NCBI GenBank assembly: GCA_036937835.1
Contig: CM072863.1
Coordinates: 22,473,501 to 22,537,500 of the forward strand
Source of the DNA: Pampus argenteus
Taxonomy: Eukaryota; Chordata; Actinopteri; Scombriformes; Stromateidae
Direction: 5' to 3'
Length of the DNA stretch: 64,000 nucleotides
The translations under genes were made by a program, and so were the position numbers. The notes below the pieces were generated by a model. That model did no database searches, was not told the DNA's origin, and was given only the letters and a program-made list of their open reading frames with translations. This document shows positions 26,601 to 37,831 of the stretch, one piece after another; position 1 is the first letter of the stretch, and each line of letters begins with the position of its first letter.

Positions 26601-29600
26601 ACGAAGCAGGTGGTCCGAAGGTGCTGGTGTCGTCTCTGTCATATACTTGGCGCGGCGCTTCTTGAAGGGTGCATTCAGTTCTGTGATTTTAAAAGATGAA
26701 ATGTGTTTTAAAAAAAAAAGATGCTGCAATTACATTTTCATATTAATATTTCACATATACTTCCTAATCATTTAGTTAATTTACTTCTAGTACGGATACC
26801 AGTTACTCATCTATATTTCATTCTTCCTTGCTTTATGCTGTTTGCTTCTGGGATATGAGAAAGTTCCCCATGCAGCTATTTTAGAAGTTTAATTCAATCT
26901 AAACAAAACAGCTAATTGAGTTTCTTTCAGCCGCAGCAGTGAATGAGTCATCCAAATGGATGTGGATATGTACGTACCGCTGGACAGTGGGTTGGGGGTG
27001 GATCTGCTGCTGGTACTTTGCTGGGAGGAGGTGGACTCAGTGCCGTCCTCCATACTGGCTGAGTAGTTCTCATCCTCCACTTGCTTGATCCATCTCTGCA
27101 TTAAGACACAACAGTAATATAGAATAAATTACATACAAAAGCTACATTTAACTGTAATTCAGACTTTAGTGTTGAGCTTTGTAGAAAATGCATTTAATTG
27201 TAGACACGCCAGCATCTTGTGTGCATCCACCTTCTTTACCTTTTTGAAGCAGCCATAAGTGCCATCCATTTGAAGCGGGCGAGGTCGATGCCTCTCTGGA
27301 TTGAAGGGGGAGCCGAAGCGGACGTAGTGTCTAGGTGTGGTGCAGATGAGCGATGAGTGTGAGAGGCCTGGCAACATGTTAAGGGTGGTGGCCAGCACCG
27401 TGGGGTCAGTGGTTATGCGCAGCGGCCGCTCAACGGGCAACTCTTGGTGGACCTTCTCCCCTCCGGGAACCTTGTCATTTAACCACTCTGTCACCAGATA
27501 CTGAGAGCACAGAGAAACATTAATGTTCAATTCTGCCTTTGCATGGAATATATAAAATGATACATTGATTAGGAAAACATTACTCAACCATAAGTCTAAT
27601 GTCCTCTAACCTTCTTGGTCTTGGGGTAGCGTAAGTTGCCTCTATTTATGCAGCTTAAGCCCTGGCCATCTCCATCTAGGAGATGAGCGGCCCCCAGACT
27701 GCTATCCCCGTGGCCCAGTTCAGCACCATATGGGCCTTGAGATCCCTCCTCGTCCAGAGCAGCACCGTGTTCAGATGACGACGGTGTCGCTGCGACAGCT
27801 GCGGCCGCTGCAGCCGCCTGCTGGGCCAGCGCTTGACGCTGCCGCCGGGCACGCTGGGATGAGCTGGACCGGTAGCGAGAGATTCGACTTTTGGGTCGAG
27901 GCTTGGTAGGTCGTGCAGGTTTAGGTGGAGCAACTGGGGCAGGCAGGTTGGGTAATGAGGTCTTTTCTTCAATAGATGCCGCCTCCTGTAAAAAGAATTT
28001 ATGACTATAATAGTTGCACCGCCAAAACATAAAGACAAAAGAAGCAAGAAAAGATGAAGAGATACAGATGAAACATTTTCTCTCACTGACCGTGACGTAG
28101 GTGGTGCGTCGTGTGCTGACCCCCACGCCTGTGTTGTGGAGTACGGGGGTGTTTACTGCCGGGTTTCCTGCCCCGTCCTCAGTTTCCACACCCTCGTCCT
28201 TTAAATCTGCTCCTCCCACTCTCCTCCGCCTTCTTTCCAGACTGTTAAATGTCTACATAAATAGGCAGAGACATAGGGCAATTTAGGCAAGTTAATTGAA
28301 ACAGTTTGTCTTTTGAATTTCTGATGCATTACTGGAACTGGAAACTATCATTAACGTAAATGTCTAGTAAGAGTATGGTCAATGATGTAATAGCTGTACT
28401 AGCAAATAGTTTAAATGGCGTACTCTTTTATTGGAGATGGCGACCCCGTTTTCATCCACCTCTCCTTCCTCTCCCTCGTCCGCCTTCATCTCATCCAGCA
28501 GCCTCTCCTAATTGAACAGACAGACAGTACATGAGGAAAACATCTTAGCCAGCAGAAAGTAAAAGCAAGGATTGGCTAATACAGGTAATATAAGTGCAAG
28601 CCCAGTTTTAAGATAACTTTATTGTTTATTTGTGTTCATTTGATGGCGATTTGACTGATATCTTTAACTTTAGAGTCCCAAATTTATTCAGAATATCCCT
28701 TAATCCACACACACACCTCTGCATCACTGGTCCCCTGCAGTTCTTTGGCCTCCTGGTGATGGTCGAGGGTCTGGCTGCTGTCCCCGGTCAGGCAGCCCTC
28801 CAGCTCTCTCCTGCGGGCCTTCCTCCGTCGAGTCTCAGCACCAACCAGAGTGGAGGGAGGAGGCAGGGAGGGGGGACTCAGCAAGTTTTCTCTGGGGCTC
28901 AGGTTGTGTTTCTGCACCGGGCAGTTCTGGTTGCCCTTATGGCAGGCGCAGTCCACTTTGTAATTACTGGTGGTTTGTTATGAGAGAGCAACAAGCCAGT
29001 TAACAGTTATCATATAAACCAAAAGAACTAATAGAAGCTTCAAACCTGATGCCAATATGTGCTCCATTTATATCTACTATATGTTATGGAGGGGTAACCT
29101 TTTATTGGCTGGTTCAAAGAGAGTTGTGAGGTGAGGAGACAGAACTTACCAGCTATTGAACTCGTAGTCAAATCCAATGGTGACCTCAGCATCCTTTGAG
29201 ATTTGACTAACAGCATAGATACACAGGTGGATCATGCCCTCAGCAATCATATGCCGGACCTGTGGGAGGAAACAGATGGATGACTTATCTTAGCTACAAG
29301 AAAAGAGCAACATTATAAGAAAGCAACCTGACAGAACAATAAGACTGACCTCAGCGTTGGGTGTACAGGACCTCCTGATGAAGCGGGCATCGTTCCCAAA
29401 GGTTCTTGCATCAACACACATTTCTACATCGTTAAACTTTGAGTAGAACAGCACAAAAGGGTAGGGTCTGGAAAACATGATGCAACGGTGTCAAAAGCAG
29501 TACACGGTATACCACAGGTGACTCAACATTGGAAACTTTGCGTAAAAGCACATCGTATATTATGACTCTCACTTTTTGAAGAAGTGCCCGTTGACCTCAA

Positions 29601-32600
29601 ACTGTTGCTTGAGCATGACCTTTCCTCGATATTCAATGATGAGCGTGTCTGCTTCTAGGTGCTTGGCTGCTCGCAGGATCTTTCTGTGTTTCTGCACCCG
29701 TGTGACTCGCCCCAACTGGAGCTACAAACAGCAAATCACAAGTTATTCAATTGCAACTGCAGGTATATATTAAAAGGACCGGTGTGTAGGATTTAGCTAA
29801 CTTCCACCAATAGGCAGAAGTCTATGGTATGTATGTAACTATGTTTTCATGCCTGTACGTTTTTGACAGTTGGAAGTGGCTTTTTTGGCTTCATGCACCA
29901 CTGAGAACTAAGTGAGTGAGACTCTTATAGAAATTTCATATGGTCCTGCTGTATCCAGTTCTCTTTATATGGAGGCTCTGCGGAAGAGGACCAGCTCTAT
30001 ATTATTTGTTTCTGGTAGTTATACACTAATATACACAATTACAAATAATCCTACACACTGGTCCTTTAAACATACGTACGGTTACACAGTTGTGGCTGGT
30101 TTTATTTTATTTTCATCAAGACTAAATTGAGATTGACTTGACTGTTCGTCTTTAACATTAGGCATATGTTATGCTCTGCTACTGTTGCACATGCATGCAT
30201 CACCTGCATCTGTGAGCCCAGCACTGTGTTGTTACAGGCCAGCTCGGTGCGGTTGATGGTGTCCATGGCGTCGACTGAGGCGTGGATCTGTGTGGTGGCG
30301 GGAGGCGTTGCGGTGTCTCTCTCCGTCTTTGAGACGGTGGTGCTGGCGGCGCGGTGAAGCTGGAGCAGCGTCTGGACGTCGGCGCTGTACTGGTTGACTA
30401 AAGCCTCCTCGTACTGGTCCGTCCACTGGCGGATCTTGCTCTCCCAGCCCTCTGCTGTGTTCTCGTCCAGCACGTTGGCCTCTGTTGTTGAGTTCTAGAC
30501 AGAAAGATTATAGTATGTTATAGTAATCCGAGTTTGTCTTTACAGGAGAAGCATGAGGCTGACAGCAACGAGCGGAGCATAACTCTGACTAAATGTTGGT
30601 TTAACGCCAATATTACCTTCATCCTCATAGACTTCCGAGAACCCTCCCTGAAAGCCTGAAAGAAGAAAAAATTAACCTGTATCAGTACACGTACATGTTC
30701 AGAAGTCAATATTTCACAATATGTGATGAAACACAGCATTTTGCGCACCTTGACTTTCTTGCCTTTCGGTGTTCCACGGGCCTTGTCTGTGCTCTTTTTC
30801 CTCTTTTTGGATTTGCTCCTTTTGACCCGGTTGACAGTGAGTTTGATGCTGGTGGGCGTATGCTGGGTGGCGGTGTAGGAGATGGTGGAGGGCGATACCT
30901 CTTCGTCACCACTCTCTGTGGCGCTGCTCTCTCCAGCTGCCAGAAAAACACAGGCATATACACTGAATATCATGGGGGGAAATAACATCTTTAACAACTG
31001 TGTTGACTTCGTAACAGTTACAACTACCTGCATGGGTGAGTAAATGAACAAATGAATGAAAAGACAATGTACCTGAAACATTTTCTGTTTTCCTGTGTTG
31101 GCCTTCTGCTCCTTTCCTCCTGTCAAGTCCCCTGCAACCAAAATGACAAAACACATCAGCGCACAGTGCAGATGGGCCAAGTCAAAAGACTAAAATGGCA
31201 ATAGACTCTACCAGAATTTAACATAAGTATCATTTGAAAGGTGTCTTGGCCACGTTTCTCACCTGCAGTTGTCACATTTGATGAGCAGGCCGTCCGGCGT
31301 CAGGCTGCAGTGACACCAGCTGGCCACGGTCCCATCCTCCTCTGAGGAGCTGTCGCTGTCGGCGGAGTTGTCCTCTTGGGTATCGTGATAGCGGGAGCTG
31401 CGTACCACGCCGTTGAGATCCATGCGGGGAATGATGGTTTGGGAGAGCGGGGAGGCGGGTGGGGTTGGGGGAGGGGGCGCGCCATAGTTGTGATCCTGAC
31501 AACACACAACGGAAGACTGTTGCATCTTCAAACAACGGGTGTTCAGGCAAAAAAAAGGGAAACGGAAAATGGAGACGAATGAAAATGAGGGCAAAAAAAC
31601 AGGTATGTGAAACAGTACAGCTGTTAATAACAGAAGTAGTTTGTGGTTACAGACCAAGTCCAAGACCAATAGTAGGATAGACATTTATGTATTTAATCTA
31701 ACAGGAAGCACCAATCCTTACACTCACTCTTACTGTTCTATTTTAATAGAACAAGGAACTTGAAAAGATTAGAAAAAAGAAAAGATTGGATAGATTAAAC
31801 TGAGTTATTATTTTAGCTTTTAAAATGTTTATAATTGTAACCATTGTATCTTTGATTAATAGAGAGTAAAACTTATTTCATACAATAAGACATGCTATGA
31901 TTAGAATTGATGATTAGAAAAGAGCTGGTTGAACTCACAGCATATGGTAGTCCCCGATACCCATGACTCTGTGCGCTCCCACAGCTGTGGTTGTTGTAGT
32001 TTTTCTCATTCACGGCAGGGCTTGCTTCAACTGACTCAGGGCTGGAAAAGTTTTAAAATTATTATTTTAAAGGAATAAAATAAATTAATTAATTTAAAAA
32101 ATAGCACGTTTTCCACTATGCACTTCCAGAGCTGGTATGAAAACAACTGTTATAAATAAAATACATCAATCAGTCACTAGATGGCACTAAGACCCTGAAG
32201 TTGCTCCCCAGCCTGGGAGAACAGCAATTTAGGAAATGGAATGTGGGCCGCCATTATGTTATGCAACTCCTTTTGCCCTTTAGCTGAGGTCTGGCCAGAC
32301 AGTGAATAACCCTGCCTTATCCCCCTTGGTCCTCCAAATATGGACCAAACCTAAATGACAAAATGTTACATTTAAAACCTCTGGATTTAATATCTCAGCA
32401 GAGACGGTGTATTTTCTTGTGCGTTAGAATCAGTCTCTCTAACCGAGGTCTGGAGGGAACTAAAGGGGGCCGTGAATAGGGGTAGAGTGGGAGAGAGGCC
32501 AACTGCATTCCGCATCACCTCAAGCACGTAAGCAGGCTTACCTACGACTGGCAATTGCTCTTACTAAGGCTGTCTGTGGACATTTCCTCAGACACTACTC

Positions 32601-33877
32601 AACACAGCTGTGGTCTGATGTGGAGATATGATACTCCCCCTTTACACAGAGGGCTGTGTGGAAAAAAAACTATTACAGAGATGATAATTAGGCTCCTGAG
32701 AGTGGTTTATCCTTCCTGACAGAAATGTTCCAATGATTACTATAATATAGAATTGGTGCAGTTACACACTGCAACTACTCCAACTATAGAGAGTGATCAT
32801 TTCAAAGTTACTACAGCCTTCCATATTATCTGGTAAATAACATGAAGAGGGAGATGTACTGCTCTCTATGCTGAGTGAGCGGAACATGTCATTCAGTAAA
32901 TTAAGTGCAATCACTAACGTTTCTGAACTTTAAAAGTGGCTTTGGTGACAAAATGCCACTACATAGAGGTTAGTGTTACGTTGCTTCATACTGCATTTAC
33001 TTTATTTCTGTCTGGTTAAGCTCAGTCTTTGGAGGACTGCAGTTCCCTTCTCTTCGGGTCTCTCCAGCAGACTTTGTGGAGAGGACAGAAACTGCTGACA
33101 GGATGTTGGAAGGAAACATATTTATCTCAACCCAAGGTGCTACAGTTGTAGAGAAATGTGAACAAAGGTGAGAGTTTTGCAACGTTGCATTAACATAGGG
33201 TTGCTTTGGGAAATAGCGCTGTACTACTGTATTCAAAATGTAACTATGGGTTGAAATCTATTATCATTACAATAATTCTTGTACATTTTCTAAAAGGAAA
33301 CTGCTGGAAATCCCTGGACCCCGTCTTTAAAAACCCCTGGAGGTTACTAAGATCAAGCCTGAGATGGAATGGAAATTCCTGTCACTTTTAGTTCTGGCCA
33401 TTGATTATGATAACATTTTTTCACTAACATATTTACTAAGATCTGGGTATGATGATTCACCAGAAGAGGGTAGGTTTCTAACAAACCCCCAGTTTAACCA
33501 CATTATTAAACCACATTAAGCACTTATTTAGACGTGAGTGAATGTACCTGATGGTCATTATAAAGGCACATTGCATTTAAAACTGACAGCAGGTAAAACT
33601 ACGTGAGCACAGTCAGTCAAAGGTCAGGTTTGATTGTTCATTAATTTGGATCTGCATTAGCAAAACATATTACATCAACTATTCAGGTGAGGTAGACGGG
33701 CAGGTTAAACAGGAAGTTTGTTTTCATCCTGTTCTATTTTAGTAATGTTAAAGATGAGGGGACTGAACGACTGTAAGCTTCAACCCTACTGGTAGTGAGT
33801 ACTCACTCTGATCCAGCAGCCATATCTGAGTAAGACGTTTCAGGTGTGGTGACTCCCAGCGCGATTACTATGCTCAT
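20678..33877 (-). CDS. setd5: SETD5, SET-domain chromatin regulator (complete CDS)
   Basis: Coding exons, 5' to 3': 33877-33807, 32041-31939, 31495-31263, 31131-31073, 30936-30749, 30655-30617, 30494-30204, 29721-29573, 29467-29350, 29259-29150, 28966-28717, 28507-28424, 28252-28091, 27985-27611, 27500-27240, 27095-26978, 26680-26451, 25805-25749, 25613-25128, 22928-22618, 22527-22409, 21773-21685, 21232-20678. They join in one frame to 1485 aa; human SETD5 is about 1442. The start MSIVIALGVTTPETSYSDMA and the end (THYPQRG, SPLQGPGV) match SETD5, not KMT2E. Order of parts: acidic N-terminus, half-PHD (about 105-137), basic Lys/Arg tract, SET domain (about 329-454), post-SET Cys cluster (CNYKVDCACHKG), then a long disordered tail rich in Ser/Pro with poly-Ala and His-Pro repeats. 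SETD5 works with NCoR/HDAC3 and PAF1 complexes; its own methyltransferase activity is disputed. The intron after 25128 uses a GC donor. Confidence 0.96.
29150..29721 (-). other. setd5: SET-domain exons of setd5
   Basis: Three exons (29721-29573, 29467-29350, 29259-29150) encode the SET core: RVTRVQKHRKILRAA, LIIEYRGKVM, PYPFVLFYSKF, ARTFGNDARFIRRSCTPNAEV (R406-V418) and VTIGFDYEFNSC. In active SET enzymes the pseudoknot motif is usually R-F-I-N-H-S-C-x-P-N; here N-H is R-R (409-410). The Tyr of the FDYE motif is kept. Confidence 0.93.
29774..30065. mobile_element. MITE with AAAGGACCGGTGTGTAGG ends, in setd5 intron
   Basis: The left end AAAGGACCGGTGTGTAGGAT and the inverse right end AAAGGACCAGTGTGTAGGAT differ at one base. 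TTAA flanks both sides. The internal text GTAACTATGTTTTCAT and the end sequence match a MITE I remember as very common in percomorph fish. It lies in the 482-bp intron between 30204 and 29721, and makes up most of it. Confidence 0.85.
30617..30655 (-). other. setd5: 39-nt in-frame setd5 exon, likely cassette
   Basis: Acceptor TTTCAG and donor GTAATA bound 13 codons, AFREGSRKSMRMK, phase 0 to 0. It sits between the KKVK basic tract and NSTTEA. In the human canonical protein, as I recall it, the flanking parts are directly joined, so this is probably alternatively spliced. Confidence 0.7.
31263..31495 (-). other. setd5: setd5 exon with PPTPPASP motif and half-PHD finger
   Basis: This exon begins DHNYGAPPPPTPPASP, continues with TIIPRMDLNG, a Ser/Asp acidic run (SADSDSSSEEDG), and ends WCHCSLTPDGLLIKCDNC. 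That end is the first two Cys pairs of a PHD finger. The next exon (31131-31073) is basic and has no further Cys, so a full zinc-binding PHD is not present. Confidence 0.85.
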
Positions 33878-34070
33878 GACGTCCAGCACAGCGACGCGTG
33901 GGAGTGGGGGAAGAGGGGGAAGGAGGGGAGGGGGAGGGGAGGGACAGGATGGGACAGGGGGGAGGAGGAGAGGTGGGGAGGGGAATCACAGGGTCCCGAT
34001 TACAGCAGCAGACCACTCCGGAGGTGGGGCGCCGCTGAGCCGTAGCCCACGGCTCACGGTCATGGGGGAC
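33878..34070 (-). other. setd5: 5'UTR part of the setd5 start-codon exon
   Basis: A strong acceptor (CTCTCTCCTCAG) ends at 34071 on the minus strand, so the exon starts at 34070 and the main ATG comes 193 bases later at 33877. The UTR is rich in C and T on the minus strand and contains one upstream reading frame. Confidence 0.65.
33986..34063 (-). other. Upstream ORF (25 codons) in setd5 5'UTR
   Basis: An ATG at 34063 opens a frame MTVSRGLRLSGAPPPEWSAA and on to TGA at 33986-33988, about 110 bases before the setd5 start. The ATG context CCCCCATGA is moderate. It could lower setd5 translation, if the exon boundary is right. Confidence 0.5.
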
Positions 34071-35301
34071 CTGAGGAGAGAGGGCAACAGACCGTCAGTT
34101 AAATAAACACACACACACACACACACACAGTGTAGATATAGTCAAACAGCCTGCTACATGAGTCAGCATGTCACATGATATGATGGAAAAAACCTAAACT
34201 TTATTGGCCACTGTGTCTTTAAGGATGTGATTAATTATAGATTGATGCCTCTGACAGCTGATATTCAGTAATCTTTATTTACTATCATCATCTTATTATC
34301 ATATTTATTTACATTACATATTGAATTTAGTGAATAGATGATTCAATTATTAACATTTTTGAGAAATATTAGTCAACTGTTTCGTTGACTAATACAACAA
34401 AAACAACCTTTACATACAACATGACAAAGCCAATAAAACTACAGGGTTCATGTGAAACAGGGTGTCCTCTACGAATAATTCAAGGAGAGAAACACCAGCA
34501 CGCTTCCTTGTTTAATAACATATTAATAAAATACAGGAACTAACAATAGTATTTCATGAAATGCAGTTGTTACTTCTCTACTAAGATCAAGACTGAGAAA
34601 AAAAGGCCATTGGTTGACCTCCTATGTACAGTAAAAAGCAGAACTGGCAAACCAGACTCATGTTTTCATCATGACATTTACTTGGTTTAGCTCTACAGTT
34701 TGTAGTCAGAAATTACTGTTGTGGAAATGCAATGACATCATCGCCACGCCAACTCAACAATAGCAGGCCACCTTGGGGACAGGTACAATAGGAGAGTCAG
34801 TAGGCCTTTTTTCAGTACCTATTATTCAATTAATACCAAATACTTTTGCTCATTGGAGTCGGTAGTGAGACACAATGCAGTTACTGACACAGAAAATAAG
34901 GGCCTGATTAAAACTGGGAGCACTCTACTCAGGGATTCACTACCAGAGGTCACAACAGCAGCCTCGGCTGAACACTGACAGAGGGTTGTCCACATAACCC
35001 CAACAGTCGTAACACTATACACATAGAAACCATCCTAACACCACTAATGAAGAACTAAATTTGCTGACTCATGTTGACTACGGCAGCTTTTTATGGGAAA
35101 AGCAGCAGAGCGCTTTCATCTGCCTGTGTTGAAATGATAACTGGATATGGACATGGTGCGATAGGCCTGTCTCTTATCCATGCAGAGGCTTCCAGCATGG
35201 AGGAGAGGGAGGGGAGGCTATTCAGAGAGCAGAAAAACAACCAGGGGCTTTACAGCTCTGCTTACACTGAGCCTCCCATTAAGGTGCACTAATAAAGACA
35301 A

Positions 35302-35314
35302 CCAGCAGGGGGCA
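35302..35314 (+). promoter_or_regulatory. CTCF-like motif (plus orientation)
   Basis: CCAGCAGGGGGCA is an exact match to the strongest part of the CTCF core. It lies in setd5 intron 1, about 12 kb from the main promoter. Confidence 0.55.
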
Positions 35315-37330
35315 CATTCCCCCCAGACGCCTGGAGGGGTGAGTCATCCAACACGAGGCCCGGCCCTCCTGTCATGTGACCAAGCTCCGCTGAAACACTG
35401 ACCCACACTGCACTGCACTTCTCTCGCGCTCTCTCTCCCTCTCCCTCTCCTCCCTACCCGGCTATCTCGGCTGCCCGAGCAGACGCAGAGCTACAGGCAG
35501 CAGCCGCGGCTGCAGAAAGAGTAACAGGCCCTGTTCCATTCACACGCTGAGGAGAGGATTTGGCTTACAGCAAGGTCATCTGCCGGGCAAACACATGCAG
35601 ATACGTTACCTCACAGACACCAGACTGATCACAGTCACCAAAGCACAAAAAAGTCAAAAAGTAACTACCACTCAAAGACTGGTTTCTTAGTAAAGAGCCG
35701 CCTGAATTAACAGCAACAGGACACGTGACATTTCTGTACTGCTCCCCTGGCTACAGTGACTGCTGCCCTCACTCTCCAGCACCACGGCAACTACAGAAAG
35801 GCTGGGGACTTCCAATAATGTCAAGGTCAGTTCAACTGTGCTCACTGTCAAACAGAGAATGTCAGCCCCATCCAGCTGGATACACACTGGAAGGAAGCAA
35901 CAAGAAATGTGAAAAAGCAGAGCACTCTGCTACAACTCAAACTAGTTAGTACAGACACAAATGCCTATTTTACCTCTGTAAGCATGACTCACATACTTAG
36001 TAAGATGAGAACAATATGAAAAAGTGCACAAAGGGTTACCAGAAGTTTCTAACATATTTAGACATGATGGCATGGAGTGGATCCCATGGTATCCCAGCCA
36101 GCGCTTTTCTTCGAAAACCACTGGCTGTTTATTATCCCGTGGATGATGGCTGCCTCACAAAAATAGCCGCCTCGCTTCTACCCAACTCACAAAGGGAGTC
36201 ACTATTTGGGCCTCTTCCAAAAGAACCAGACGGTGAACCGGGGAGGTAAATTCCATACGAAGAAGGAAAGCCTTTCTTTACCTCACTCCCGCCTCCTCCC
36301 CCACCACCTCCCTCCCTTCCTTGTTCGTTCCTCTGCCCATGAATACCGGGCTCAAATTACCAGCAGGCTCAACAAAGTCTTTTCACTTCCACTAGAACAG
36401 AGGCCATTTTGGAGACAAGTCCAAGGGGGAGGGACATGCACACAAAATGAACAGCTCAGGAGACCCCTCTGTTCCCCTCTCTTATCTCTCACATATTCTC
36501 TCTGCCCTGTCTTCTTCTTCTTTAACACACTAGTGGTCCGACATTTTTAGCCACTAGTAGATGTGCATTATACTCTCCTGCTATTGCCATTTGATTCTCC
36601 TTCTCTCAAAGAAAATAATGCCACACCTCATCTGATCAGAGCTCAGAGTTTTGTAAGCGTTAAATAATATACTGAAGCAACAAAAACACACACACATCAT
36701 AGTTGATGTAATTAAGTTAACATGAAAACATTCCTACAAATTAATGCAATTTGTACAACTATTAAACTAGCAAACTGTACAACTATTACTGTTACCTTCG
36801 TGGCAAAGCGAAAGCTGCTCACAACACATGTGGCTTTTGTCAAAATCACTTGTTAGGCATTTCTCTTTCCTAAAGGTTACTCAAGTGCCTAAATTATAAG
36901 CGTGAGATCTGCAGTGCGGGACTTTTGTCTCCCCCTTCTGGCAGTGACAGTAATTACACGAACACTGCCGACACGCTTACGTCATAGGCTGCGCAGTAGC
37001 CATCCCCTTTGCTACTGTTACGGCTGTAAATTGGTGGATAAATTGTTTTGAACGTCACAAAAAAACAAACAAACTGCGAAATGACTCATTTTATCATCTG
37101 AATTTGATCCATTCAGTCTGATAACATTTGGAACGTATAGAAAAACCACACGATTCAATTATTTTATCCCTATTTAGGCTAACTGAGGGCTAGCTTGAAG
37201 TTAGTCGGCTGAGTTGGAAGAAGTGTCTGGTAATCATAGATCATGTGCAGTATACACTCATCCATCCGCCGTTTGCATTATCTCTTTTAAATTTATCTAA
37301 AATAAATAACAGCTAGAGCCTTCACTCATT

Positions 37331-37358
37331 CAATGTAAAGACTTCTGTCTTTACATTG
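37331..37358. repeat. Perfect 12-bp hairpin, 4-nt loop
   Basis: CAATGTAAAGAC and GTCTTTACATTG flank TTCT. It is in setd5 intron 1 with no adjacent gene. Confidence 0.75.
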
Positions 37359-37500
37359 TACTCTACGCTTGAGTCACAATTTGATGGCGTCATGACGTTA
37401 CATCACATTGTGGTTTGTTGACAGAAACCACTGCCATGACAACTACAACAAACAGCTATCAACATGGTCACACAACTCCAGTAGTGAAACACTAGCCTAC

Positions 37501-37831
37501 TAAAACCATCCTGATCACATGAGCTCAATATTTCTGTTTCGCTCTATGTATTAACCTGGACTTCCCACTGCCCCACCCTATTACAAGAAATTGTACACGT
37601 TGCGTTGCAGCTGATGACATAAAATACAAGCTGCTGTGTTGGCAGCAACACAGCTATAAGTGTAGCTATTGCAGAAATAGACCCAATAACAACTACTACA
37701 CAAAAACAGGAGTTTGTACTTTTGGAGAGTTTAGAGTTTCTCACCAACAGCTCCTGACCGCTGTAAGCGTTTACAGCAGAGCACGTAGAATGACACAGAA
37801 ACGTTAAGCTCATGTGACCAGGATGGTTTTA
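37501..37831. mobile_element. MITE with TA target duplication
   Basis: The left end TAAAACCATCCTGATCACAT pairs with the inverse of the right end, ATGTGACCAGGATGGTTTTA, with one mismatch. Similarity continues to about 37 bp (ATGAGCT, TTTCTGT). TA flanks both ends, as for Tc1/mariner elements. The 331-bp body has no transposase. Confidence 0.75.

Noticed and set aside
20678..33877. Identity as kmt2e (MLL5)
   Set aside because: The N-terminus and the C-terminal tail match SETD5, the PHD finger is incomplete, the length (1485 aa) fits SETD5, and the neighbour fits LHFPL4.
36016..36550. Plus-strand frames of 77 and 114 codons
   Set aside because: They match no protein I know and have no conserved splice context. 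Considered as a possible retro-copy but no motif supports it.
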